From an uncultured Prevotellaceae bacterium (GTDB taxonomy: Bacteria > Bacteroidota > Bacteroidia > Bacteroidales > Bacteroidaceae): a stretch of 33,589 nt of DNA. Where the stretch lies: positions 1 through 33,589 of the forward strand of contig CAMVLT010000041.1 of NCBI GenBank assembly GCA_947168395.1, given 5' to 3'. This document shows positions 16,271 through 23,117 of this stretch, one piece after another; the first letter of the stretch is position 1, and each line of letters starts with the position of its first letter. The translations under genes were made by a program, and so were the position numbers. The notes below the pieces were generated by a model that saw only the letters and a list, made by a program, of their open reading frames with translations, ran no database searches and was not told the origin of the DNA.

Positions 16271-16442
16271 TCTAACATTACATTATTACATTATTACATT
16301 ATTACATTTTCCCCCTTTTTTTATACCTATAAACTAAAATATTATTTTTATAATAATATATTTATATATAAATATATTATTATAAACAATAGTCAAAAAC
16401 AAGCATTTTGTAATAATGTAATAATGTAATGTTGTAATGTTA
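16271..16442. repeat. Nested inverted repeat downstream of the permease gene
   Basis: The left arm is CTAACATTACATTATTACAT repeated on to about 16310; the right arm (16406-16442) is its complement (TGTAATAATGTAATAATG, ending GTTAG). In the centre is a perfect 40-base palindrome (16347-16386) of A and T with TTTATAATAATATATTTATA as one half. The tract CCCCCTTTTTTT follows the left arm and looks terminator-like. Confidence 0.75.
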
Positions 16443-16448
16443 GAAGGT
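16351..16448 (+). repeat. Direct repeat copy 1 (AT palindrome plus AACAAGCATTTTG block)
   Basis: This copy is nearly identical to 16645-16741: an AT palindrome, then TCAAAAACAAGCATTTTG, then TAATAATGTAATAATGTAAT and TAGAAGGT. The two differ by a one-base length change and a few substitutions. Beyond the end, both copies keep a diverged CCGATGTGCGG block (16474 and 16778 regions). Confidence 0.85.
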
Positions 16449-16533
16449 TTTGTCGGCTGTTTCTGACTTCGCCCGATGTGCGGGAAATATTTCCCCCACA
16501 TTCACGTTCCTTCCATATACCTTAATTACTTTT

Positions 16534-16577
16534 ACCCAGGGCGTTGCCCTGGGCTGGTGGTTTTTGGCCTTTCAGGC
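16534..16577. repeat. CCCAGGGC/GCCCTGGG and GGCCTTTCAGGCC hairpins
   Basis: CCCAGGGC-GTT-GCCCTGGG is a perfect 8-bp stem, followed after about 12 bases by a second small hairpin GGCCT-TTC-AGGCC. The pair looks like a compact REP-type unit or a terminator-like structure. Confidence 0.6.
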
Positions 16578-16644
16578 CGTCTGTCGGATACATGCGGATA
16601 ATCATTTAAGACAAATATTTATATAATAATATAATAATATAATA

Positions 16645-16741
16645 TAATAATATATTTATATATAAATATATTATTATAACTAATATCAAAAACAAGCATT
16701 TTGTAATAATGTAATAATGTAATATTGTAATATTAGAAGGT
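16645..16741 (+). repeat. Direct repeat copy 2, with a 36-base perfect palindrome
   Basis: This is the second copy of 16351-16448, offset by about 294 bases. The perfect AT palindrome spans 16643-16678. It is preceded by further TAATATAATAA tracts that copy 1 lacks. Confidence 0.85.
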
Positions 16742-16803
16742 CTCAGGCATCACCAACTTTGGCATATTCACCTTTTCCGATGTGCGGCCATATTTGGCTC
16801 CAC

Positions 16804-16865
16804 ACCCCCCACCCGACAGGCCAAGACCCCCCATCCGATCGAGCAAGACCCCCCACCCGACGAAG
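16804..16865 (+). repeat. 22-bp tandem repeats, 2.8 copies
   Basis: ACCCCCCACCCGACAGGCCAAG and two near copies (16826-16847, 16848-16865) follow each other directly, 40 bases before the topB promoter. There are no spacers, so this is not a CRISPR array. Confidence 0.85.
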
Positions 16866-16877
16866 TATTAACAAATA

Positions 16878-16909
16878 TTTGGCGTTCTCAAACATTTTGA
16901 TTACCTTTG
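16878..16909 (+). promoter_or_regulatory. topB promoter, Bacteroidota type
   Basis: TACCTTTG at 16902-16909 fits the -7 consensus, with TTTG at 16878-16881 as the -33 box, 20 bases upstream. The expected transcript starts about 15 bases before the topB ATG. Confidence 0.75.
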
Positions 16910-16929
16910 CACCCTAAATCGAAGTAGAG

Positions 16930-18972
16930 ATGACAGTATGCATAGCAGAGAAGCCGAGTGTGGCTCGTGACATAGCACGCATTCTGGGAGCTACCAGTTC
17001 GCGTGACGGATATATGGAAGGTAACGGCTATCAGGTGACGTGGACCTTTGGGCACCTGTGTGAGCTGAAGATGCCCGAGGACTATACGCCGATGTGGCGG
17101 ACGTGGAGCCTGACGGCTCTGCCGATGATTCCGCAGCGCTTTGGCATCAGGCTGAAGGAGGACGAAGGCGTGAAGAAGCAGTTTGCCACCATCGAGCGGC
17201 TGATGAAGGCTGCCGACGAGATAGTGAACTGCGGCGACGCTGGCCAGGAGGGTGAGCTGATACAGCGCTGGGTGATGCAGAAGGCGCAGCCTACGTGTCC
17301 CGTGAAGCGCCTGTGGATATCGTCGATGACGGACGAGGCCATCCGCGAGGGTTTCCAGAACCTGAAGGACCAGTCGGAGTACCAGTTGCTCTACATGGCG
17401 GGACTGAGCCGTGCCATAGGCGACTGGCTGTTGGGCATCAACGCCACCCGCCTGTATACAATAAAGTACGGGCAGAACCGACAGGTGCTCTCCATAGGCA
17501 GGGTGCAGACGCCGACGCTGGCCCTCATCGTGAACCGCCAGAAGGAGATAGACAACTTCAAGCCCGAGCCTTACTGGGTGCTGGCAACGGTGTATCGCGA
17601 CACCACGTTCACGGCGACCAAGGGGCGGTTCACCAGCAAGGAGGAGGGCGAGCAGGCCTTCGAGACCATAGCGGGCAAGCCCTTCACCGTGACTGACGTG
17701 CAGAAGAAGAACGGGCGCGAGACCCCTCCCTCGCTCTACGACCTGACGTCGTTGCAGGTGGACTGCAACAGGAAGTTCGGCTACTCGGCCGAGACGACGC
17801 TCAACCTTATCCAGAGTCTGTACGAGCAGAAGCTGACCACCTATCCACGTGTTGACACGACGTTCCTGAGCGACGACGTGTATGCCAACTGTCCGAACAT
17901 CATGAACGGACTGTTCCAGACGAGGGTGGCAGGGCAGGCTCCCTACGCCGAGCTGGTCCGCCCGTTAGGCGGCAAGCCGCTGCCGAAGTCGAAGAAAGTG
18001 TTCGACTCGTCGAAGGTGACCGACCACCATGCCATCATCCCCACGGGTGTGCCCCCGCAGAACCTGCCCGACATGCAGCGCCGGGTGTACGACCTGGTGG
18101 CCCGCCGATTCATTGCCGTGTTCTACCCCGACTGCAAGTTTGCGCAGACCACGGTGCTGGGCAAGGTGGAGGACGTGGAGTTCAAGGTGACAGGCCGTAC
18201 CATACTGGACGCCGGATGGCGGGCGGTGTATGCCAAGGACGCAGGCACGGGCGACGAGGACGAGAAGAAGCCTGAGGAGGAGGAACGTACGCTGCCAGCC
18301 TTTGAGAAGGGCGAGAGCGGCGACCACGTGCCCACGCTGACCGAGAAGTGGACGACGCCGCCCAAGTACTACACGGAGGCTACGCTGCTGCGCGCTATGG
18401 AGACGGCGGGCAAGCTGGTGGACGACGAGACGCTGCGTGCCGCGCTGAAGGAGAATGGCATAGGGCGACCCTCAACCCGCGCCGCCATCATCGAGACCCT
18501 GTTCAAGCGTCACTACATACGCAAGGAGCGCAAGAACCTGGTGGCTACCCCGACGGGGATAGAGCTGATTGACCTGATACACGAGGAGCTGCTGAAGAGT
18601 GCGGAGCTGACGGGCATCTGGGAAAAGAAGCTGCGCGACATTGAGCACAAGAAGTATGATGCCCACCAGTTTGTTGACGAGCTGAAGGTGCAGGTGACGG
18701 AGATTGTGCAGCAGGTGATGGGCGACAGCACGAACCGTCACGTCACCGTGACGACGGATGAAGACCTGAAGAAGAGCAAGCCCGCTAAGACAGCTCAGGC
18801 TGCGAAGCCGAAGGCACCGCGCCAGAAGAAGGCGGCTGCGGCAGGAGAGCCTGTAGAGGGAGCGCCCTGCCCACTCTGCGGACAGGGCCACATCATACGT
18901 GGCAAGACGGCCTTCGGGTGCTCACGCTGGAAGGAGGGATGCACCTACAGGGTGCCGTTCGTTGAACATTGA
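16930..18972 (+). CDS. topB: DNA topoisomerase III (type IA)
   Basis: TopB relaxes and decatenates DNA by single-strand passage. The 680-residue protein has an N-terminal TOPRIM domain (IAEKPSVARDIARILG, and NCGDAGQEGELIQRW with the acidic metal residues), the type IA core, and the active-site tyrosine in LTTYPRVDT (Tyr 305). The motif GIGRPSTRAAIIETL is intact. The C-terminus has a lysine/alanine-rich linker and a topoisomerase zinc-finger-like repeat (CPLCGQG, GCSRWKEGC) that ends in a topo C-terminal repeat fold. The last residues VEH and the TGA are encoded by a TTGAACAT/TTGAACG repeat. It has its own promoter and stands alone, facing mrp. Confidence 0.95.
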   Translation: MTVCIAEKPSVARDIARILGATSSRDGYMEGNGYQVTWTFGHLCELKMPEDYTPMWRTWSLTALPMIPQRFGIRLKEDEGVKKQFATIERLMKAADEIVNCGDAGQEGELIQRWVMQKAQPTCPVKRLWISSMTDEAIREGFQNLKDQSEYQLLYMAGLSRAIGDWLLGINATRLYTIKYGQNRQVLSIGRVQTPTLALIVNRQKEIDNFKPEPYWVLATVYRDTTFTATKGRFTSKEEGEQAFETIAGKPFTVTDVQKKNGRETPPSLYDLTSLQVDCNRKFGYSAETTLNLIQSLYEQKLTTYPRVDTTFLSDDVYANCPNIMNGLFQTRVAGQAPYAELVRPLGGKPLPKSKKVFDSSKVTDHHAIIPTGVPPQNLPDMQRRVYDLVARRFIAVFYPDCKFAQTTVLGKVEDVEFKVTGRTILDAGWRAVYAKDAGTGDEDEKKPEEEERTLPAFEKGESGDHVPTLTEKWTTPPKYYTEATLLRAMETAGKLVDDETLRAALKENGIGRPSTRAAIIETLFKRHYIRKERKNLVATPTGIELIDLIHEELLKSAELTGIWEKKLRDIEHKKYDAHQFVDELKVQVTEIVQQVMGDSTNRHVTVTTDEDLKKSKPAKTAQAAKPKAPRQKKAAAAGEPVEGAPCPLCGQGHIIRGKTAFGCSRWKEGCTYRVPFVEH

Positions 18973-18997
18973 ACGTTGAACGTTGAACATTGAACGT
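18961..18997. repeat. GTTGAACATTGAACG tandem repeat at the topB/mrp junction
   Basis: Units of TTGAACG and TTGAACAT repeat four times between two convergent genes. The repeat supplies the topB stop (TGA) and the first base of the mrp stop (TAA on the minus strand). It is 22/26 identical to the ftsY/rimO junction. Confidence 0.7.
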
Positions 18998-20094
18998 TAT
19001 TTCATTCCAACAATTTTGGTTTTGGGCAGTTCCTTGTTGCGGCGGTTGACCACCGTGACTACTGCCTGTGCCAGGTTGATGAAGGCCAGGCCGGTGGCGG
19101 TGTCGCTGCTGAGGGCGGCAGGCGTGCCCTGGTCGCCGCTGTCGCAGATGCTCTGTACCAGCGGTATCTGTGCCAGCAGGGGGACGTCCATTTCCTGAGC
19201 CAGCTGCTTGCAGCCCTCGCGGCCAAAGATGTAGTACTTGTTCTGAGGCAACTCGGCAGGGGTGAACCACGCCATGTTCTCGATAAGTCCGAGGATGGGC
19301 ACGTTCACCTTCTCGTTGCGGTACATGTCGATGCCCTTGCGGGCGTCGGCCAGTGCCACCTGCTGGGGTGTCGACACGATGACGGCACCCGTGATGGGCA
19401 GCGTCTGCAACAGCGTCAGGTGAATGTCGCTGGTGCCGGGAGGGGTGTCGAGTATGAAGTAGTCAAGCTCGCCCCAGTCGGCATCGGCAATGAGCTGCTT
19501 CAGGGCACTGGTGGCCATGCCGCCGCGCCAGAGCGTGGCAGTGGTGGGCGACACGAAGAAGCCGATGCTGAGCATGCGTACACCATACTGCTCGATGGGG
19601 CAGATGAGGTCGCGCCCGTCCTTCTTGACGGCGTAGGGGCGTTCGTCCTCAACGTTGAACATCTTGGGCATGGAGGGGCCGAAGATGTCGCAGTCGAGCA
19701 GTCCCACCCTGTAGCCGAGGCGTGCCAGGGCGATGGCTAAGTTGGCGGCGACGGTGGACTTGCCCACGCCGCCCTTGCCGCTGCTGACGGCAATGATATT
19801 GCTGACGCCAGGCAGCATCTGTCCCACCTCTGGGCGGGGCTTGGTCTTGAACTCGGTCTCGATAGTCACCTCCACGTCCTGTCCGCAATGGTACTTGATG
19901 GCCGCTTCGGCGGCTTTGACGGTGGACTTCAGGAAGGGGTCAGTGTCGCGTGGGAACTCCAGGACAACCTTTACCTGATTGCCGTTGACAGTAGGCTGGT
20001 CGGCCACCATCTGGCTCTCTACCAGACTTTTCTTTGTGCCGGCATACGTCACCGTTGCCAGCGCGTCCATGATGAGTTTGGGGTATAGTGTCAT
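18997..20094 (-). CDS. mrp: Mrp/NBP35-family Fe-S cluster carrier ATPase
   Basis: Mrp proteins bind and transfer iron-sulfur clusters. The 365-residue protein has an N-terminal MIP18-type domain (residues 1-80) and a P-loop ATPase with the deviant Walker A SGKGGVGKST (about 106-114), then LLDCDIFGPSMPKMF, DYFILDTPPGTSDIHLT and STPQQVALADARKGIDM. The cluster-binding CxxC found in many Mrp proteins after the ENM motif is absent: the protein reads ENMAWFTPAELPQNKYYIFG. I recall the same in other Bacteroidota, so this is a lineage variant rather than damage. Its ATG overlaps the LRR gene stop (ATGA), so both belong to the trmB operon. Confidence 0.93.
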   Translation of the reverse strand: MTLYPKLIMDALATVTYAGTKKSLVESQMVADQPTVNGNQVKVVLEFPRDTDPFLKSTVKAAEAAIKYHCGQDVEVTIETEFKTKPRPEVGQMLPGVSNIIAVSSGKGGVGKSTVAANLAIALARLGYRVGLLDCDIFGPSMPKMFNVEDERPYAVKKDGRDLICPIEQYGVRMLSIGFFVSPTTATLWRGGMATSALKQLIADADWGELDYFILDTPPGTSDIHLTLLQTLPITGAVIVSTPQQVALADARKGIDMYRNEKVNVPILGLIENMAWFTPAELPQNKYYIFGREGCKQLAQEMDVPLLAQIPLVQSICDSGDQGTPAALSSDTATGLAFINLAQAVVTVVNRRNKELPKTKIVGMK

Positions 20095-21839
20095 AGTGCT
20101 GTACGTTCAAGTATTTGGGGAATTTTCATCCACTGTTTGTCCTTCATATAAAGAGCCTTGCAGCCTTGGGGCACATAGAACTTGCAGGCTCCGAGTACGA
20201 TGTCCTTGAAGGTGCTACTCGAAATCTTCGGGGGCATGGGGGCATTCATTTTCACCTCGCGCAGTGAGACACACTTGGAGAACGCTCCGCCGTCGATGCT
20301 CTTCAGGCCTACCGGCAGTTCAACCCTGGCTAACGAGCTGCACTCGCGGAAGGCGTCGCTGTTGATGTCCTTCACGGCAGCTGGGATGACGATTTCCTGC
20401 AGGCTGGAGCACTTCAGGAAGGCACCGCTGCCGATGCTCAGCAGCGTGATGGGCAGATTGACGCTGGTCAGTGCCGAGCACTCTTCGAAGGCTTTCGAGC
20501 CAATCTTCTTGACCGATACGGGCAGCGTGATGGCGCGCAGGCTGTGGCAGTGGCGGAAGGCGTCGCTCTCGATTTCCTCGATGAAGCCCTGAATACGGAC
20601 GCTGTCGAGGCTGGTACATTCCTCGAAGATGCTGTTGCCCATCGACTTCACCATGTTGGGAATGGCGATGAACTTCAGGCTGGAACAGCCTTCGAAGACG
20701 TGGTCGTTCATCTTTGTCAGCGACGTGGGCAGGTCTAAGGTCTCCAGGCTCTTGCAGGCTTCGAAGGCGCGGCTCTCAATCTTCTTGATGCCGTTGGGCA
20801 GCGTGACGTTTTTCAGGTTGCCGCAGCCAGCGAAGGTCTCCATGCCTATCTCGTCGAGGCTGCCTTGCAGGCTCACCGTTTTCAGGTTGATGCACTTCTC
20901 GAAAGCTCCGTTGCCCATTTTCGTGACACCCTCTGCCTCGAAAACCTTCAGGCTGGAACATTCCTCGAAGGCGTTGGAGCCGATTTTGCCAACCTTGCTG
21001 ATGCCGATGCTGTCTAAGCTGCTGCACTTCTCGAAGGCCGAGCTGCCTATTTCGTCCAGCTCGTCGGGCAGGCTGATGGCGGCCAGGCTCTTGCAGTCGC
21101 GGAAGGCGTTGTTGCCCACTGACTTGACGCTTTCGGGAATGGTAATCTCGGCCAGTGCTTCACATTCCCTGAAGGTGCCGCTGCCAATGCTGGTGATGTT
21201 GCCCTGTATATTGACCTTGGCCAAAGCCTTGCAGCCGCCAAAGACGTCGTTCTCCAAGGTGACCACACTTTCGGGAATGTCGATGGCCACGAGGCTGGTA
21301 CACTGTTCGAAGGCATCGTGCTCGATGGTGGTGAGCAGGTTCGGCAGCCGTATCTCGGTCAGGCTGGTGCAGTCGCTGAAGGCGTTGGAGCCAATGGTGA
21401 TGACCGTCTCGGGAATGGTCACTTCTGCCAGTGCCGGGCAGTTGTCGAAGCAGTTGCGGCTGACGTTCAGGATGTTCTTCGGCAGGATGGCTTTCACCAG
21501 ACTCTTGGCTCCTGAGAACAGACCTGCAGGCAGCGTGTTGTTCTCGGTCTTCATGCCAGCCTTGCCTTCCATGATGACGGCCTCGCTGAGGTCGATGTTT
21601 GTCACTAAGCACTCGTCGGCCACCTTCTTGTTGGTCTTGTTGCGGGTGACTATCTGCTGCAGTAGTTTCAGGTCGGAGCCGTCCAACGGGCCTGTCACCT
21701 TCAGTTCTGCTACTTTGAAGCGGACGTCCTCGGGCAGCTGTCGAGCCAGTGTGCCCACAGAGTCAACACTCACGTTCTTGGATTGTGCCATTGCCATAAG
21801 AGGCATCAGGGTGGCGATGATGGTAAATAGTTTCTTCAT
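20091..21839 (-). CDS. Exported BspA-type leucine-rich repeat protein
   Basis: The 582-residue protein has a signal peptide (MKKLFTIIATLMPLMAMAQ) and about 20 LRR_5-type repeats of 23 residues from about residue 95 to 550, with consensus AFxxCxSLxxIxLPxSVxxIG. Such repeats form a curved solenoid used for binding host proteins or other cells in Treponema, Tannerella and Prevotella. No Por-type sorting domain or membrane anchor is seen at the C-terminus, so it may be periplasmic, secreted or attached by an unknown route. ATG 21839 is preferred to 21851, which lies in the ATGAGAAATGAT repeat and gives an extra MRND. The gene sits between trmB and mrp, two housekeeping genes, which is an odd setting. 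Binding partner unknown. Confidence 0.88.
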   Translation of the reverse strand: MKKLFTIIATLMPLMAMAQSKNVSVDSVGTLARQLPEDVRFKVAELKVTGPLDGSDLKLLQQIVTRNKTNKKVADECLVTNIDLSEAVIMEGKAGMKTENNTLPAGLFSGAKSLVKAILPKNILNVSRNCFDNCPALAEVTIPETVITIGSNAFSDCTSLTEIRLPNLLTTIEHDAFEQCTSLVAIDIPESVVTLENDVFGGCKALAKVNIQGNITSIGSGTFRECEALAEITIPESVKSVGNNAFRDCKSLAAISLPDELDEIGSSAFEKCSSLDSIGISKVGKIGSNAFEECSSLKVFEAEGVTKMGNGAFEKCINLKTVSLQGSLDEIGMETFAGCGNLKNVTLPNGIKKIESRAFEACKSLETLDLPTSLTKMNDHVFEGCSSLKFIAIPNMVKSMGNSIFEECTSLDSVRIQGFIEEIESDAFRHCHSLRAITLPVSVKKIGSKAFEECSALTSVNLPITLLSIGSGAFLKCSSLQEIVIPAAVKDINSDAFRECSSLARVELPVGLKSIDGGAFSKCVSLREVKMNAPMPPKISSSTFKDIVLGACKFYVPQGCKALYMKDKQWMKIPQILERTAL

Positions 21840-21893
21840 ATCATTTCTCATTTCTCATTTGTCATTTCTCATTTGTCATTTCTCATTTGTCAT
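21840..21893. repeat. TCATTTS heptamer tandem repeat between trmB and the LRR gene
   Basis: TCATTTC and TCATTTG alternate about seven times. On the coding (minus) strand this is GAAATGA/CAAATGA, filling the whole spacer directly after the trmB TAA and up to the LRR start. Each unit carries an ATG and a TGA. Copy number could set the spacing to the LRR start codon. Confidence 0.8.
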
Positions 21894-22667
21894 TTAGCAC
21901 GAAGTGCGCTTCGGACTTCGCTTGTTGCGGTGGTAGGAACGGTAGTCGTCCAGCTCAATCTCCACGTCAGGCTCCGCGAGCGGGGCAGGGTGGGGCAGGT
22001 GCCAGCGCATGTACTTGATGTTCAGTCCGCGGGCTATCCACATCTGCTCGTAATAGGTCTGTACCGCGAGGGTGGCAGGCTCCACGTTGAGCACGGAGCG
22101 CTCGTCGTGGTACAGGTCTTCGGTGCGGAAGTCAACGGGCAGTCCGTTCTTCTCCACCACGTAGGTGGTATAGGTGAACAGGAAGTTGGAGTCCGTCTTC
22201 AGGTGGATGAGTCCTCCGTCCACCAAGAAGCGGCGGTAGCGTTCCATGAAGTACGTCGACGTCAGGCGCTTCCTTGGATTCTTCATCTGCGGGTCGCTGA
22301 ACGTCAGCCATATCTCCTGCACCTCGTCGGCAGCGAAGAAGCGGTCGATAATCTCGATGTTAGTGCGCAGGAAGGCCACGTTCGTAAGCCCCTCGTTCAG
22401 GGCCTGTGTGGCACCTGTCCACATACGCGCCCCCTTGATGTCTACACCTATAAAGTTCTTGTCAGGATAGTTGCGTGCCAGCTCAACGGCGTACTCCCCC
22501 TTGCCGCAGCCCAATTCGAGCACGATGGGGTTGTCGTTCTTGAAATACTGTTCGCGCCACTTACCCTGCATCGTGAACGGATGCTCCTCGTATGTGGAGA
22601 ACGGATACTGGAACACGTTGCTGTATGTCTCCATATCCGCAAACTTAGCTAATTTCCCTTTTCCCAT
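21894..22667 (-). CDS. trmB: tRNA (guanine-N7-)-methyltransferase TrmB
   Basis: TrmB makes m7G46 in tRNA with SAM. The 257-residue protein has the SAM-binding motif [28 protein letters not shown], the family signature [18 protein letters not shown] and [16 protein letters not shown] 22667 ([12 protein letters not shown]) is chosen over an upstream ATG at 22784 because the promoter box lies between them and the extra 39 codons are a translated dispersed repeat. The C-terminal tail is basic ([12 protein letters not shown]). It heads an operon with the LRR gene and mrp. Confidence 0.94.
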   Translation of the reverse strand: MGKGKLAKFADMETYSNVFQYPFSTYEEHPFTMQGKWREQYFKNDNPIVLELGCGKGEYAVELARNYPDKNFIGVDIKGARMWTGATQALNEGLTNVAFLRTNIEIIDRFFAADEVQEIWLTFSDPQMKNPRKRLTSTYFMERYRRFLVDGGLIHLKTDSNFLFTYTTYVVEKNGLPVDFRTEDLYHDERSVLNVEPATLAVQTYYEQMWIARGLNIKYMRWHLPHPAPLAEPDVEIELDDYRSYHRNKRSPKRTSC

Positions 22668-22675
22668 AACGGGTG

Positions 22676-22683
22676 CAAAGGTA
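22676..22683 (-). promoter_or_regulatory. trmB promoter -7 box
   Basis: TACCTTTG on the minus strand ends eight bases before the trmB ATG, so the transcript would have a leader of only a few bases. No convincing -33 box was found. Confidence 0.6.
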
Positions 22684-22694
22684 CGAAAAATATA

Positions 22695-22758
22695 CCGCAG
22701 ATTACGCAGATTATAAGGATTTTTATATTTTTTCCTGTTCATTATGTCTAATCTGCGG
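22695..22758. repeat. CCGCAGATTA inverted repeat between divergent promoters
   Basis: CCGCAGATTA (22695-22704) is followed by a direct copy CGCAGATTA (22706-22714) and an inverted copy TAATCTGCGG (22749-22758). It lies between the trmB promoter and the promoter of the DUF4298 gene, and could be an operator or a dispersed repeat. Confidence 0.6.
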
Positions 22759-22767
22759 TTTATTTCG

Positions 22768-22775
22768 TATCTTTG
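22768..22775 (+). promoter_or_regulatory. Promoter -7 box for the DUF4298 gene
   Basis: TATCTTTG fits TAnnTTTG and lies 32 bases before the ATG at 22808. The -33 box is not clear. Confidence 0.5.
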
Positions 22776-22807
22776 TACCCGCAATTAGAATACTAAAGCT
22801 GCTGACG

Positions 22808-23116
22808 ATGAAGCAAACTGACAGAATCAGCAGCATGGAGCAGCACATGGAGCGCGCTTCATCTGCCATTATCAATTTCTCGGCTGCACTCGACAAGTAC
22901 ATCGAAGCGCAGCAGTCCATCGCGGCCCTTAGTGACTACTATGGCAGCGACGAGTGGAAACAGGACTATGCCGACGACGAGGCGGGACTACTGCCTGCTG
23001 ACCTGAAACGTGGCGTGCTCTCCGAGGACGGCATCTGGAACCTGCTTGCCGACAACCGCGAGCTGAGGGACAGAATGAGTGACGTGATAACAAAGGACAA
23101 TAAAACGGTGAAGTGA
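22808..23116 (+). CDS. DUF4298-family small protein
   Basis: The 102-residue protein is soluble and mostly helical. It matches DUF4298 by pattern: RISSMEQHMERA near the start, LDKYIEAQQSIAALSDYYGSDEWKQDYADDEAGLLPADLKRGVLSEDGIWNLL. The function of the family is unknown. ATG 22808 is used; the open frame extends upstream to 22673 through the dispersed CGCAGATTA repeat and the promoter, which is not coding. It ends one base before the symporter ATG, so the two are likely translated together. Confidence 0.85.
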   Translation: MKQTDRISSMEQHMERASSAIINFSAALDKYIEAQQSIAALSDYYGSDEWKQDYADDEAGLLPADLKRGVLSEDGIWNLLADNRELRDRMSDVITKDNKTVK

Positions 23117-23117
23117 T

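Larger units (their letters stand above)
16264..16929. other. 666-bp gene-free, mostly AT-rich spacer full of repeats
   Basis: No plausible gene is present. The spacer holds a nested inverted repeat (16271-16442), a direct duplication (16351-16448 and 16645-16741), two long AT palindromes, a CCCAGGGC/GCCCTGGG hairpin (16535-16553), 22-bp tandem repeats (16804-16865) and the topB promoter. Its base composition contrasts sharply with the genes on both sides. Confidence 0.85.

Noticed and set aside
16163..16429. Small open frame over the end of the permease gene and the AT-rich spacer
   Set aside because: It is a shadow of the HMA coding region followed by translated AT repeats.
16804..16865. 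Possible CRISPR array
   Set aside because: The 22-bp units touch each other with no unique spacers, and no cas gene is nearby.
16264..16929. Possible replication origin (AT-rich, palindromes)
   Set aside because: I saw no cluster of DnaA-box sequences and no dnaA or dnaN gene; topB alone is not an origin marker.
20629..21897. Long plus-strand frame (422 codons) opposite the LRR gene
   Set aside because: The regular 69-base LRR period keeps the opposite strand open; the minus-strand protein has a signal peptide and clear LRR consensus.
22668..22784. Longer trmB start at 22784
   Set aside because: The extra 39 codons include the promoter -7 box and a dispersed repeat; [12 protein letters not shown] is the family-like start.
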